NCBI GenBank assembly: GCA_963703015.1
Contig: OY969779.1
Span: 992,001 to 1,056,000, forward strand
Reading direction: 5' to 3'
Origin: Methanobacterium_B sp963703015
GTDB taxonomy: Archaea; Methanobacteriota; Methanobacteria; Methanobacteriales; Methanobacteriaceae
DNA: 64,000 bases
Notes under the pieces: model-generated
What the model was told of the DNA's origin: nothing
Database searches by the model: none
The model's input: only the letters and a program-made list of their open reading frames with translations
In this document: one piece after another, positions 18,954-28,563 of the stretch
Layout: every line of letters begins with the position of its first letter
How positions within the stretch are numbered: position 1 is the first letter of the stretch
Translations under genes and position numbers: made by a program

Positions 18954-18981
18954 GATTTATTAATTCCTAAATTAATAAATC
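18954..18981. promoter_or_regulatory. Perfect 12-bp inverted repeat upstream of DUF2162-ExbB-DUF2149
   Basis: GATTTATTAATT, spacer CCTA, then the exact complement AATTAATAAATC. It is in the 212-nt gap between the CobN-like stop and the DUF2162 start, so it is a candidate operator. The core TTTAGG-AATTAA read on the minus strand resembles DtxR-type metal-regulator half-sites, but that link is weak and only by eye. Confidence 0.5.
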
Positions 18982-19088
18982 GACTAAACCGTCTTTATAT
19001 CATTATTTGAGTTTATTTACGGGATTAACGATTTGTATACCTCCATTTTAGATTAAAGTTTAAATTTGAGATCTAAATAGAAAAAATT

Positions 19089-22000
19089 CTATTTTCTGAA
19101 TTTTTTGAATCTATCAATTATGTTATCTTTGTAGTATCCCGCACCCATCACACCCAAAATAAGTATAACACCCATAATAGCAAGTGCAGGAACACCTGAT
19201 GTTCCAGGTTTATTCTGAGAGTTTGTTGTGGTTACTTCATGAACACTTTTACTACTTGAACTTGATGAGGAATCACTGCTACCAGCATCACTTTTACTGG
19301 AATCACTTTTAGAAGTACTTGCAGAATCTCCAACATTACTACTTCCAGATTTACCACTATTGGACTGACTTCCTTGATCTGAAGACTTAGAACTAGAACC
19401 CACATTTATGTCTTGACCCGTAGCTTGATTCATCATTTCTGCAAACTGTTGAAGCTGGGACATGCTTAAAGAAGAGCTCATTGCCACAAAATTACTAAAA
19501 TCAATGTTAGCACATGTGTGATGGCAGCAAGTCACACCATATTGGGTAGATTGGATATATTTATTGGCTAAATCTGTAACAGTTTTTGAGTCAGCATTCC
19601 ACATATTTTTACGTGCTGCTGTCAAAAGCCATCCTGACATTGCTTGGAAAGTATATGCTTTATAATCAGAATTTACACCGAAAGAAGAACTCAATAATGT
19701 ATGTGCTATCTGATTCCAAGTGAAATCGCTTATGAGTTTCCCACCATTCGAATCCTTGTTGATTAAATTGAATGCAAATGCGTTTTCTATTTTTGAGGAG
19801 TATTCAATCCATCCACTTGGACCTGAACTTAAAAGGGCGTTTTGATACATAGGATTTAATACCATGGATCTGATCTCAAAATTTAATTCTTCAGAAACCG
19901 ATCTTGTGATAATATTATTTTTGTTTCGAATATCAACTACAGAAGTGTCTGGATTTGCCCCTAAATATTGGGATGCTAAAACTAATCCACCAAACCAATC
20001 ATAATAATCACTTGAATCTAACAATCTCCAGGTACTATCAATGTTTTGGGTGACAACATTCGTATTTTTCAGTAAATATTTGAATGTGTTAGTATTTTTT
20101 GATACGATGATTCTGCCACTTTTATCAACTGTCCAAGCATTTGATATTCTTGATAAGTAAATTTCTGCTAGATCCTTTGTGACACTTGCACTATGCTCCC
20201 ATTTAGCAGTGTTTGGTAAGAAATCTGATACCCCAGTTCCTTCAAGAACTGCTCCTGGAAGTCCAAATATGCGATCTAAGGAATGGTTTTGTTTATAATG
20301 TTTTTTAACATAATTAACCTTGGTACTTTCATGTGTGGCATTAGCTAACGAAACTGCATTTACCATGAGTTTTAACCAGAAAGAATTGCTTGTAACTGCA
20401 GTGGTGTAAACATCAACACGGGGTCTGTGAATAGTTTTACCCTTACTGAGGGTTACTGTTAATTCCGATAAATTCATCAATTTTACTTTCAGTACAGTTC
20501 CATCATTGCTCCATACAGGTTCAACACCCAAATAATATAAAAATTGTGCAATACTAATACCTTCAGTACGTAATAGTTCAGTACCCCACATCACTAAACC
20601 AACTAATTCCGGAAATTTCCCATGTGCATTATAATATTCAGCTAACTGTTTATTCACAATTTTTTTGGCAGATTCCCAGGCAGCTGGGGTAGGCATTTTT
20701 GTAGGGTCAACTGAGTACATGCTAGTGCCTGTTGGTAAACTATCACTGTAAGAAGGATCCCCTGCCAAACCCGCAGTTACATAACCCCCACTTAAAGCTG
20801 TCATAATGGATTTCATTTCATTATTAGTGGACAACTCTGAAATTACCTTAACACAGAATTTTAAATTTGTACATAATGTAACACTTTTAATTTTGTTGTT
20901 TTTTGCCAGATTAGTTAAAGTAACTCCTTTAACAAGTTGGGCAATATAATAAGTAAATTTATTTTTAATAGCCTTAACCTGGTTTCTATAAGCCGTGTTC
21001 TGGGTCATGGTGTAATAATCAACTTTTATAGACGGATACATCATTTTTTTGATGTCGTTCATAATAGTTGTTCTTGACGATGCTATCGTCATTGTTTCCT
21101 GTATTAAAGCATTTCCTTTAATTGGCTGACCTAAAACATGCAATCCCAATGTGATAATATCATCCTGAAGGTCATCTAAATAACTCTCAAGACTAATAAT
21201 ATATTTTTCAAAGCTTTGTTTTGATTTTTGAGATGGAAATCCCAGTTTTTTAACAGCTGTTGTTTTAATTTCATTTTTATATTGATCCGCCAAATTTTTT
21301 GCATTTACCTTAATCGCATTTTTATATGAAGTAATATAATCTTGAAGTTTAACATAATTCCCATACAAACTAGAAGACACTGTAGCCGGAGTCATATGAC
21401 TTATGACCAAAGCAAAAGCACGATCTTTAGCAACCATTCCTTCGCCAGGGTCTGAAGTTATGTATGGATAAATGTTAGGAATTGTTGATAGTTGGAAAGT
21501 CCAATCATCTGCACCTAACCCTATTGATTTACCAGGTAACCATTCTAATGTACCATGTGTACCCATGTTAATCATAGCATCTGCTTTGAATACTTCATTT
21601 AACCACTTATAAAATGAAACATATTGCTGATGTGGTGGAAGTTTAGCACTATGATAGTCTTCATCGGAAATCTGCTCTTCCCAGCCTCTACTTGGTTGAA
21701 TTGTAATAAAAACATTACCACATACAATACCTGGAATTACAATGTACTTCTTATCATAAACCATAACTTTTCCAAGATTAGATCCCCATTTAGCTACTAA
21801 CTGCTTTTGAAGAGTTTTAGGAAGCTCATTGTACCATTTCATGTATTGAGTTAAGTTAACGAGTTGATTGTTGGCCTTGAGTGATGTATAATCCTGTTTT
21901 ACATAGGAATTGAGAAGGCCCTGTGCCCATGTACCTTTATTACCGAATTGGGCTATTATAGTGTAAAGTTTGATCGCAGAGGGAATATCTGCTTTTTTCA

Positions 22001-23837
22001 TCCCGATATTATATCCATTGTTGTACATGGAAACTAACAAATCATGAAGGCTTTGAAACACATCTAAATAGGAAGCACCAATATTTGCTTTTCCAGGAGG
22101 ATAATCATAGAGAACTATGGCTACTTTTTTGTCTTTATTGGCTTTTTCCTTAAGTTTAGCCCAACCATTAGTGAGTTGAACAACTTTATCTATACCAGCC
22201 TGAACAGGATGTTCTACATTATTGGAATCTACATAAGAAACAGGTATCGCTCCAAAAACACCTTCAAATTCTGGAATTGTTACTGCATAGGTCCATTCTG
22301 CTTGTGGTCCATATGCACTTGTGTAGCTATATTTACTGATATTAGGAACTGCTTGAAAAATTTCCATATTCATCTTGGTAAAATCGTCAATAGCACCACC
22401 ATGTGCCATATTATTAAAGTACATGGACCAGCTGTATAATGATGTGACACAAACAACACCCCTAGATAATGGTCCTGTTCCATTCACCCCTACACTAAGC
22501 TCTTTTAAAAATTTACTCACAGGAGGATCTGTAGCTGATTGGAACAAATTAAATGCTGCCCTACCTTTTGCTTCATAGCTTTTAATCATTGCATCTACAA
22601 GGGATCCGCCAGGAGTATAACTCACAATAACTATAAAAGAACCTTTTATTTTTGACTTTTTAGTGTCGTACCATTTTTCAAATTCAGCGTAAATCTCTTT
22701 ACGAGTGTTATGTAATAATTGCCATTTTTTCAGTTCATTGGTCATCCAATTTAAACTACCCGATTTATCATCATTGTAACCAGGATTTGCCTTGATCCAT
22801 TCATTTATTTGTTTTTGTGTTGGAGATAGTCCAAATATACCATAATCAGGATGGTATATTCCCCATGTGGCACTCGTAAGTAATGGAGTTCTTCCTGTTA
22901 TTTTAGTTGGATCAACAGAAGTCTCACCCAAGAGGTAAAAAATGTAATCCAACATGTTATGCATGTTTTGTTTAACAATAGTATTGTTCTTTACAACTTC
23001 AGCTTGCCAATAAGATCCAATGTAAGTGTTTTCTAAAGAATTGTAGGTATTATTTTGTTTTGTTCCACCTAAAAAATTCCAGTTACTTATATATTTAGAT
23101 ATGAAATATTTATCATAAACTCCAAATATATAAGCTACTTTTCGATTTTTATTTGCATTGCTGTCTGCAATTAAATTAGCAGGCACCGAAGAGGAGCTTA
23201 TACTGTACATATCTACTAATATGAAATTTGCATATTTCAACATCCAATATAACGAGCCATCTCCACCATAGCTTTCAATTGAGTAAACTCTGGAACTCAT
23301 ATTTTTAATTGCTTGCATTTTATTTTGTTGACCAGAAACACTGGATGTTCCAGAATAACTGATTATGGCAATGTCCGGTATGAAAGTGTTGCTAACTGTT
23401 ATAGATGTTGAACTCAAAGTAATATTCTTATAAAAAGGTTTGTAAGATTTATAACTGATTTCTATTTTATAAATACCTTTAATTAAATTGGTAAATGCGT
23501 ATCTTCCATTTTTATCAGTGCATACAGTTTTAATTAATTTGTTGTTGGTTTGATTTCTTAAATTAACTGTTGCATTGGAAACACCTACTGCATCTTTGTA
23601 GTTTCCAACGTACTTTTTTTTGGATTTATCATACACATCTTTAACTGTTCCACTTATACTTAATTTAGTGGTTGTATAATGTGTAGAGGACATGCTTACA
23701 CCATAATTTAACGTAGATTGATTCGTTGTAACGTTAGCTGCTGATGCAGTTCCACAAAAAATGCAAAAGAAGATCATTAGTACAATCACTAATGAACTTT
23801 TTGCAGCCTTTGAATTGATTCCTTTAATTGGTAACAC
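19089..23837 (-). CDS. cobN: Exported, membrane-anchored CobN-like chelatase
   Basis: A 1582-residue protein related to the CobN/BchH large subunit of cobalt and magnesium chelatases, shown by the segment NMGTHGTLEWLPGKSIGLGA at about residue 757 and the long flanking homology. Unlike cytoplasmic CobN it has an N-terminal signal peptide (hydrophobic LVIVLMIFFCIFC, ending ASA), a carboxypeptidase-regulatory-like beta domain (residues ~50-150), a Ser/Asp-rich linker (~1475-1550), and a C-terminal transmembrane helix with a basic tail. The catalytic body therefore faces outside. A CCHHTC cluster at about residue 1432 could bind metal or a tetrapyrrole. No CobS/CobT or ChlI/ChlD ATPase genes are nearby; an ExbB-type channel is. 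It starts at GTG with AGGAG unusually close (1 nt). True cobalamin synthesis seems unlikely; tetrapyrrole or metal capture and (de)chelation outside the cell is inferred. Confidence 0.88.
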   Translation of the reverse strand: MLPIKGINSKAAKSSLVIVLMIFFCIFCGTASAANVTTNQSTLNYGVSMSSTHYTTTKLSISGTVKDVYDKSKKKYVGNYKDAVGVSNATVNLRNQTNNKLIKTVCTDKNGRYAFTNLIKGIYKIEISYKSYKPFYKNITLSSTSITVSNTFIPDIAIISYSGTSSVSGQQNKMQAIKNMSSRVYSIESYGGDGSLYWMLKYANFILVDMYSISSSSVPANLIADSNANKNRKVAYIFGVYDKYFISKYISNWNFLGGTKQNNTYNSLENTYIGSYWQAEVVKNNTIVKQNMHNMLDYIFYLLGETSVDPTKITGRTPLLTSATWGIYHPDYGIFGLSPTQKQINEWIKANPGYNDDKSGSLNWMTNELKKWQLLHNTRKEIYAEFEKWYDTKKSKIKGSFIVIVSYTPGGSLVDAMIKSYEAKGRAAFNLFQSATDPPVSKFLKELSVGVNGTGPLSRGVVCVTSLYSWSMYFNNMAHGGAIDDFTKMNMEIFQAVPNISKYSYTSAYGPQAEWTYAVTIPEFEGVFGAIPVSYVDSNNVEHPVQAGIDKVVQLTNGWAKLKEKANKDKKVAIVLYDYPPGKANIGASYLDVFQSLHDLLVSMYNNGYNIGMKKADIPSAIKLYTIIAQFGNKGTWAQGLLNSYVKQDYTSLKANNQLVNLTQYMKWYNELPKTLQKQLVAKWGSNLGKVMVYDKKYIVIPGIVCGNVFITIQPSRGWEEQISDEDYHSAKLPPHQQYVSFYKWLNEVFKADAMINMGTHGTLEWLPGKSIGLGADDWTFQLSTIPNIYPYITSDPGEGMVAKDRAFALVISHMTPATVSSSLYGNYVKLQDYITSYKNAIKVNAKNLADQYKNEIKTTAVKKLGFPSQKSKQSFEKYIISLESYLDDLQDDIITLGLHVLGQPIKGNALIQETMTIASSRTTIMNDIKKMMYPSIKVDYYTMTQNTAYRNQVKAIKNKFTYYIAQLVKGVTLTNLAKNNKIKSVTLCTNLKFCVKVISELSTNNEMKSIMTALSGGYVTAGLAGDPSYSDSLPTGTSMYSVDPTKMPTPAAWESAKKIVNKQLAEYYNAHGKFPELVGLVMWGTELLRTEGISIAQFLYYLGVEPVWSNDGTVLKVKLMNLSELTVTLSKGKTIHRPRVDVYTTAVTSNSFWLKLMVNAVSLANATHESTKVNYVKKHYKQNHSLDRIFGLPGAVLEGTGVSDFLPNTAKWEHSASVTKDLAEIYLSRISNAWTVDKSGRIIVSKNTNTFKYLLKNTNVVTQNIDSTWRLLDSSDYYDWFGGLVLASQYLGANPDTSVVDIRNKNNIITRSVSEELNFEIRSMVLNPMYQNALLSSGPSGWIEYSSKIENAFAFNLINKDSNGGKLISDFTWNQIAHTLLSSSFGVNSDYKAYTFQAMSGWLLTAARKNMWNADSKTVTDLANKYIQSTQYGVTCCHHTCANIDFSNFVAMSSSLSMSQLQQFAEMMNQATGQDINVGSSSKSSDQGSQSNSGKSGSSNVGDSASTSKSDSSKSDAGSSDSSSSSSSKSVHEVTTTNSQNKPGTSGVPALAIMGVILILGVMGAGYYKDNIIDRFKKFRK

Positions 23838-23860
23838 TCTCCTAATTTAAAACAATTGCT

Positions 23861-25990
23861 CTAGTTTTTTCCTGTTTTGAGGTTTATGGTGTAGTTTTGT
23901 GTCATATGGTTCCCTGCATCATCCTTTAAGGCGGAAGATGGAAAGTATATTTTATATTTTGTGTTTGCACTTAGTTTTTGATTGGTTTTGATGATTAAAC
24001 TGTTACCTTTGAATAGTTTTCTGATTGCAACCGATTTACCGGTACTAGTATTTTTAAAATACACTTTAGACCAGTTCACACTAGACATCACATGTTCACT
24101 GAACTTGATGACAACACTTCCACTTCTTGAAACACTTTTAGCACCATTTTTAGGAGTTGTAGAAACAATTTTTGGAGCAGTTTTATCAATCACATAGCTT
24201 AATGTGTAAACTGGTGATTTGTTACCGGCATTATCCACTGCAAAGTACTTCAAAGTTTTAGTTGAAGAAATAATCAAAGATTTAACATACTTTGAACTAC
24301 TCAAAGAAGGAGTGCTACCATTTAACGTGTAATAAATTGTGCCAGCTTCACTCATCTTAAGAGAAACAACCTTACTCACATTGTACCGACCAGACTTAAC
24401 ACTAGCACTCATGGTAGGAGACTTTGTATCATAAGTGTAAACCCTAGTCACAACATCCGAAACATTACCATTCTTATCCACACCAACAAACTTCAAATAT
24501 GTAGTTTTTCCATTTATAGAAATTGCACCACTGTATAAGATGCTGTTTATGTTAGGTGTGCTACCATTCAAGGTGTAGTAAATCTTAGGATTAGGATCCG
24601 CAGGATCACTTGCAGTTAAACGGACAATTATTCCTTTATTAAATGAACAGTTTGAAACATCCGCAGAAACTACAAATTTACCATAATTTCCAGTTACAGT
24701 ATCACCCGAACGTAAAACAACAGCAGCATTGCCTTGATTAGTACTAGAACTCAAATAATTATCAATCACTACCGATTTACTACCCTCAGATGTGTTAACA
24801 GCACAAACTCCCTTAGAACTAACAGTATTGTTACTTATCAAGATACTTGTTGGAAGCTTACTAGACGATTGCTGCTTCAACACAATTCCTATAGAGTTTG
24901 AAGTTATGATGTTCCAAGATAGAGTTATGTTACGAACTAATCCATAGACATAGACTGCTTCATTAGCGACAGTCGTAATATTGTTTCCTGTAACTGCACA
25001 GTTAGAACCTGCTATGTAAATCCCATTACCATTTGATATGTTAATTATATTGTCCAATATCTTTGCATTGGAACCAAATGCAATGATACCTGAATTCATG
25101 GATTTTGCACCAGTTATTCTATTTTGCGCTACTGTACAGTTCGATGTGAAGTATATGCCATAGTAAGTCGCTTGAATATTGTTTCCAATTATAATGTTTC
25201 CACCTTCATCATCTAATTCAGATGAAATTCCACGGTAGGCACCTTTAACTGTGTTGTTGATAGCTGTGTTATTTGATCCCATCATTTGAATGGCGTAACT
25301 CATTGAATTATCAACACCAACAACAGTGTTGTTAAATATTGTGTTGAAATAGCTGGGACCATCGGTGTCAAAATTGCCTGAAGAATAAATTGTCAAGTAT
25401 ATACAGTTGGCACCCTGACTTTCCACGTAATTGCTTGATATTGTGTTGTGGTTTGAAGAGCCCAAAGGAATGGTGGTATGGGCACGGGTTCCACCACTTG
25501 TCACATAATTCAATGTTTTAACGGTGTTTCCAGTAATGTTATTGTAATCCGAGCGAGTTAGGGCTATACCGAATCCATAAGCTCCATTACAGGCTATGTT
25601 ATTTCGTTGTATGTTGTTGTTGTTGGTTTCAAATAGGAAAATTCCAGTACCATTTTCGTTGCTGTTTTGAATGTTAAGATCTGTCACATTTGATCCAGAT
25701 CCATCTTTTAAAATGGTTATGGTTCCATTAACAAGTTTTCCTGTTTTACTTGTACTTTTTACATTTAATGGCCTGTCAATATAGATATTTTTGTTGTATA
25801 ACGTTCCATAAATGTCTAAAACATCTCCTGAATGTATGTTTGAACTGTCTTTAATATGGCCCGATGAATTGAAGTATGTACCATAAGAAGTGTTGTTAAC
25901 AGTGTAACTAGCAGCACTTGCTGTGTTTAAAACAGCAAATACTACTAATAATCCTGTTAATAAAACCATAGTACCATATTTTGGTTTCAT
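23861..25990 (-). CDS. Secreted NosD-like beta-helix protein with chitobiase-type and Big_5 domains
   Basis: A 709-residue secreted protein with signal peptide (hydrophobic GTMVLLTGLLVVFAVLNTASA). An N-terminal cap domain (NNTSYGTYFNSSG...SGDVLDIYG) leads to a long right-handed beta-helix (residues ~90-450, N-N-T and G-N-x-I repeats). Two CHB_HEX_C-type beta-sandwich domains follow, each with IYYTLNGSTP, then a terminal Big_5 domain (TPKNGAKSVSRSG...) ending NLKTGKN. It begins 21 nt after the paralogous 26012-28273 gene and ends 23 nt before the CobN-like gene, so the three are almost certainly one transcript. It may bind a ligand or polysaccharide for the exported chelatase; the ligand is unknown. 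The C-terminal coding region is nearly identical to that of its paralogue. Confidence 0.85.
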   Translation of the reverse strand: MKPKYGTMVLLTGLLVVFAVLNTASAASYTVNNTSYGTYFNSSGHIKDSSNIHSGDVLDIYGTLYNKNIYIDRPLNVKSTSKTGKLVNGTITILKDGSGSNVTDLNIQNSNENGTGIFLFETNNNNIQRNNIACNGAYGFGIALTRSDYNNITGNTVKTLNYVTSGGTRAHTTIPLGSSNHNTISSNYVESQGANCIYLTIYSSGNFDTDGPSYFNTIFNNTVVGVDNSMSYAIQMMGSNNTAINNTVKGAYRGISSELDDEGGNIIIGNNIQATYYGIYFTSNCTVAQNRITGAKSMNSGIIAFGSNAKILDNIINISNGNGIYIAGSNCAVTGNNITTVANEAVYVYGLVRNITLSWNIITSNSIGIVLKQQSSSKLPTSILISNNTVSSKGVCAVNTSEGSKSVVIDNYLSSSTNQGNAAVVLRSGDTVTGNYGKFVVSADVSNCSFNKGIIVRLTASDPADPNPKIYYTLNGSTPNINSILYSGAISINGKTTYLKFVGVDKNGNVSDVVTRVYTYDTKSPTMSASVKSGRYNVSKVVSLKMSEAGTIYYTLNGSTPSLSSSKYVKSLIISSTKTLKYFAVDNAGNKSPVYTLSYVIDKTAPKIVSTTPKNGAKSVSRSGSVVIKFSEHVMSSVNWSKVYFKNTSTGKSVAIRKLFKGNSLIIKTNQKLSANTKYKIYFPSSALKDDAGNHMTQNYTINLKTGKN
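23912..24422. repeat. Long direct repeat, copy A (C-terminal domains of paralogous beta-helix genes)
   Basis: This ~510-bp segment matches 26063-26573 at an offset of 2151 bp with only scattered differences. It encodes the second chitobiase-type domain and the Big_5 domain. The similarity is much higher than in the beta-helix middles of the same genes, which points to recent duplication or gene conversion of the C-terminal half. Confidence 0.85.
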
Positions 25991-26011
25991 AAGATTTTCC
26001 CCTAAATCTAT

Positions 26012-28273
26012 TTAGTTTCTTCCTGTTTTGAAGTTAAATATACGTCCTTGAGCAATGTGGTTTCCTGCATCATCCTTTAAGGCTGAGGATGGAATGTATA
26101 TTTTATATTTTGTGTTTGCACTTAGTTTCTGATTGGTTTTGATGATTAAACTGTTACCTTTGAATAGTTTTCTGATTGCAACCGATTTACCAGTGCTAAC
26201 CTTTTTCAAATACACTTTAGACCAGTTCACACTAGACACCACATGTTCACTGAACTTGATGACAACGCTTCCACTTCTTGAAACAGCTTTAGCACCATTT
26301 TTAGGAGTTGTAAAAACAATTTTTGGAGCAGTTTTATCAATCACGTAGTTCATAGTGTAGATTGGAGATTTGTTGCCTGCTTTATCAACTGCAAAAAACT
26401 TCAACTTCTTACTAGAAGAAATAACCAAGGATTTAACATACTTCGAACTACTCAAAGAAGGAGTAGCACCATTTAACGTGTAATAAATTGTGCCAGATTC
26501 ACTCATCTTAAAAGAAACAACCTTACTCACATTGTACTTACCCGACTTAACACTAGCAGTCGCTGTAGGTGCTTTAGAATCATTTGATTTTGCAGTTATT
26601 GTGAGGGTTTTGGATATTTTTAAATCGCCCTGATTTATTGTTAAAATTATTTGGTATTTGCCGGGTTTGGTGTAGGTGTGTACAGGATTTTTTAGTGTTG
26701 AAAAGGATCCATCACCAAAGTTCCAGTTCCATGATGTTGCATACTTCGATTGGTCTGTAAAACAAATTTTTAATGGTATGGTTCCAATTGTAGAATTAGT
26801 TGTAAATTTAGCTATTGGTATGGCGTAGTTATTCTGTACAACATTTTGAGTTCCTGTTACTGATGCATTTCCATAATAGTCAGTCCCATTAGATAGTAAA
26901 TAGTTGTTAGTAATGGAATTATCTTTAGATGTACTTGCATCTATGGCGTATATTGCACTGCTCGTAATTATGTTGTTAGTTATTGTGTTATTGTTGGAGT
27001 TTGAGTAAAGTTTTATTCCTTCATTTCCGCCAGGTATGGCATCTCCAGTGTTTATTGTGGATGCAGAGTTGTTTCCAATAGTTGTAATAGTATTGTTTTT
27101 TATGGTGTTGTTGTTTGAACTGTAGGTTCCAATGCCTATTGTGTAATTGCCTATTCCACTTAGCACGTTGTTGGTGATTATTTGATTTGATGCTCCGTAC
27201 AATTCCATAACATAGTTTACGTTGGCTTTGGTGGATATGTTGTTTTCAGTGATTAATACATTTTCAAGTTCACCAAAGTTTTCAAGATAAACACCGTAGG
27301 CAACAGTTTTTGCACTGGCAGTAATTTTGTTTTTAGAAACAATGGTATTTTTTGAGTCTGAACCTACTTTAACACTGTTTGCATAATAGTTTCCATTTGT
27401 GTTTATGCTGTTTTCTGAAATAATATTATTATTAGCTTTTAAACCGGAAGCTCCAGTTACATCTAATCCATATACATATGAGTAGCCTGTTGTGTTTATT
27501 GTGTTGAAGTTGATGGTGTTGTTATTGCAATCATTGTGTATATGAACTCCAAGAATTGTGTCTTGTTTTGTTGTGCTGGTTATCTTGTTGTAAGATGTTG
27601 TTATGGAATTATTTGTAATGGTGTTGTTACTAGAACTGTCATCCAAAATTAAACTTATAGTAGCATATATTCCACCATTCATCCAATTAGACCAGTCCAC
27701 ATCAGCAGCTGCACCTTTGGTATTAATGGTATTTGAGTTTAAAGTGTTGAAATTGGAACCATCCAAATAAATTCCATAGGTAATCTTGTCACCTGTCGTG
27801 CTGACTTTGTTTCCTGAAATTTTATTCTTATTAGCATGGTCTAAATATATACCGTAACTTTTAGAATTTTGATTTGCAGTAATTGTGTTGTAAGCTATTT
27901 TATTGTTCGTTGCATTCGATACAATGATTCCGTTTTGATTTGAATTGTCTATATATAAATTAGTAATATTTGTTCCAGATCCTGTTTTTAATATTGTTAT
28001 GGTTCCGTTTACAAATTTACCAGTTTTACTGATGCTGGTTACATTTAATGGCTTGTCAATGTACACATTCTTATTTTGGATTACGCCGTAAATGTTTAGC
28101 ACATCACCAGAATGGATATTTGAACTGTCTTTCATATAGCCCGATGCATTGAAGTACGTGCCATATGAAGTGTTGTTAATATTATGAACACTCACTGCAC
28201 TTACAGTGTTAAACATTAAACAAACTATCAGCAAAAATGCTGGTATCAATGCAAATTTAACTTTTATCTCCAT
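26012..28273 (-). CDS. Secreted NosD-like beta-helix protein with PKD, chitobiase-type and Big_5 domains
   Basis: A 753-residue secreted protein. The ATG at 28273 is chosen because GGTGGGG lies 6 nt upstream; a GTG at 28285 overlaps that site. The signal peptide ends near TVSA. The N-terminal cap (NNTSYGTYFNASG...SGDVLNIYG) and the beta-helix resemble the downstream paralogue. A PKD domain (WNWNFGDGSFSTLKNPVHTY, residues ~500-580) sits where the paralogue has an extra chitobiase-type domain. One IYYTLNGATP domain and a Big_5 domain follow. It is first of the probable operon leading into the CobN-like gene. It has no membrane anchor, so it must be held by domain binding or released. Confidence 0.86.
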   Translation of the reverse strand: MEIKVKFALIPAFLLIVCLMFNTVSAVSVHNINNTSYGTYFNASGYMKDSSNIHSGDVLNIYGVIQNKNVYIDKPLNVTSISKTGKFVNGTITILKTGSGTNITNLYIDNSNQNGIIVSNATNNKIAYNTITANQNSKSYGIYLDHANKNKISGNKVSTTGDKITYGIYLDGSNFNTLNSNTINTKGAAADVDWSNWMNGGIYATISLILDDSSSNNTITNNSITTSYNKITSTTKQDTILGVHIHNDCNNNTINFNTINTTGYSYVYGLDVTGASGLKANNNIISENSINTNGNYYANSVKVGSDSKNTIVSKNKITASAKTVAYGVYLENFGELENVLITENNISTKANVNYVMELYGASNQIITNNVLSGIGNYTIGIGTYSSNNNTIKNNTITTIGNNSASTINTGDAIPGGNEGIKLYSNSNNNTITNNIITSSAIYAIDASTSKDNSITNNYLLSNGTDYYGNASVTGTQNVVQNNYAIPIAKFTTNSTIGTIPLKICFTDQSKYATSWNWNFGDGSFSTLKNPVHTYTKPGKYQIILTINQGDLKISKTLTITAKSNDSKAPTATASVKSGKYNVSKVVSFKMSESGTIYYTLNGATPSLSSSKYVKSLVISSSKKLKFFAVDKAGNKSPIYTMNYVIDKTAPKIVFTTPKNGAKAVSRSGSVVIKFSEHVVSSVNWSKVYLKKVSTGKSVAIRKLFKGNSLIIKTNQKLSANTKYKIYIPSSALKDDAGNHIAQGRIFNFKTGRN
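26063..26573. repeat. Long direct repeat, copy B
   Basis: Partner of 23912-24422 (offset 2151 bp). Short blocks such as those around 26130-26200 and 26230-26350 are almost unchanged between copies, and even the antisense frames match. It covers the C-terminal ~170 residues of the PKD-bearing beta-helix protein. Confidence 0.85.
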
Positions 28274-28350
28274 TTGAATCCCCACCCAAATCAGTTTTAC
28301 TTTATTTTAATTCAACTTTAATTGAATAAATATGAATTACAAACTGGAAG

Positions 28351-28360
28351 TATATAAAAG
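28351..28360 (-). promoter_or_regulatory. Putative TATA box for beta-helix/CobN-like operon
   Basis: On the minus strand CTTTTATATA is preceded by an A-rich BRE-like stretch. Expected initiation is about 25 nt downstream (near 28327), leaving a leader of about 55 nt before the ATG at 28273. No convincing promoter is seen in the 21- and 23-nt gaps further down, so this one probably drives all three genes. Confidence 0.5.
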
Positions 28361-28563
28361 TTTTTATGTTAGATGATTATTAATTTAAAATCTGGTAATA
28401 ATGACACATATTATGAATATAAAAATCAGAATTAGGTTTTAATACAATGATCTGTAATAAAATAAAAAAATAAGAGCATATTAAAGTTATATTCACAATT
28501 TAATGATCAAATGATTTGTTTTTATTTTGTTTAAGACAAAGAATTTTGTATCACCCCCATAAA

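Noticed and set aside
19089..23837. Standard cobalamin-synthesis CobN
   Set aside because: Signal peptide, linker and membrane anchor place it outside the cell and no other cobalamin or chelatase ATPase genes are near.
23982..24197. Matching plus-strand open frames at 23982-24197 and 26133-26348
   Set aside because: They resemble each other only because they lie antisense to the duplicated C-terminal domains; no promoter or ribosome site.
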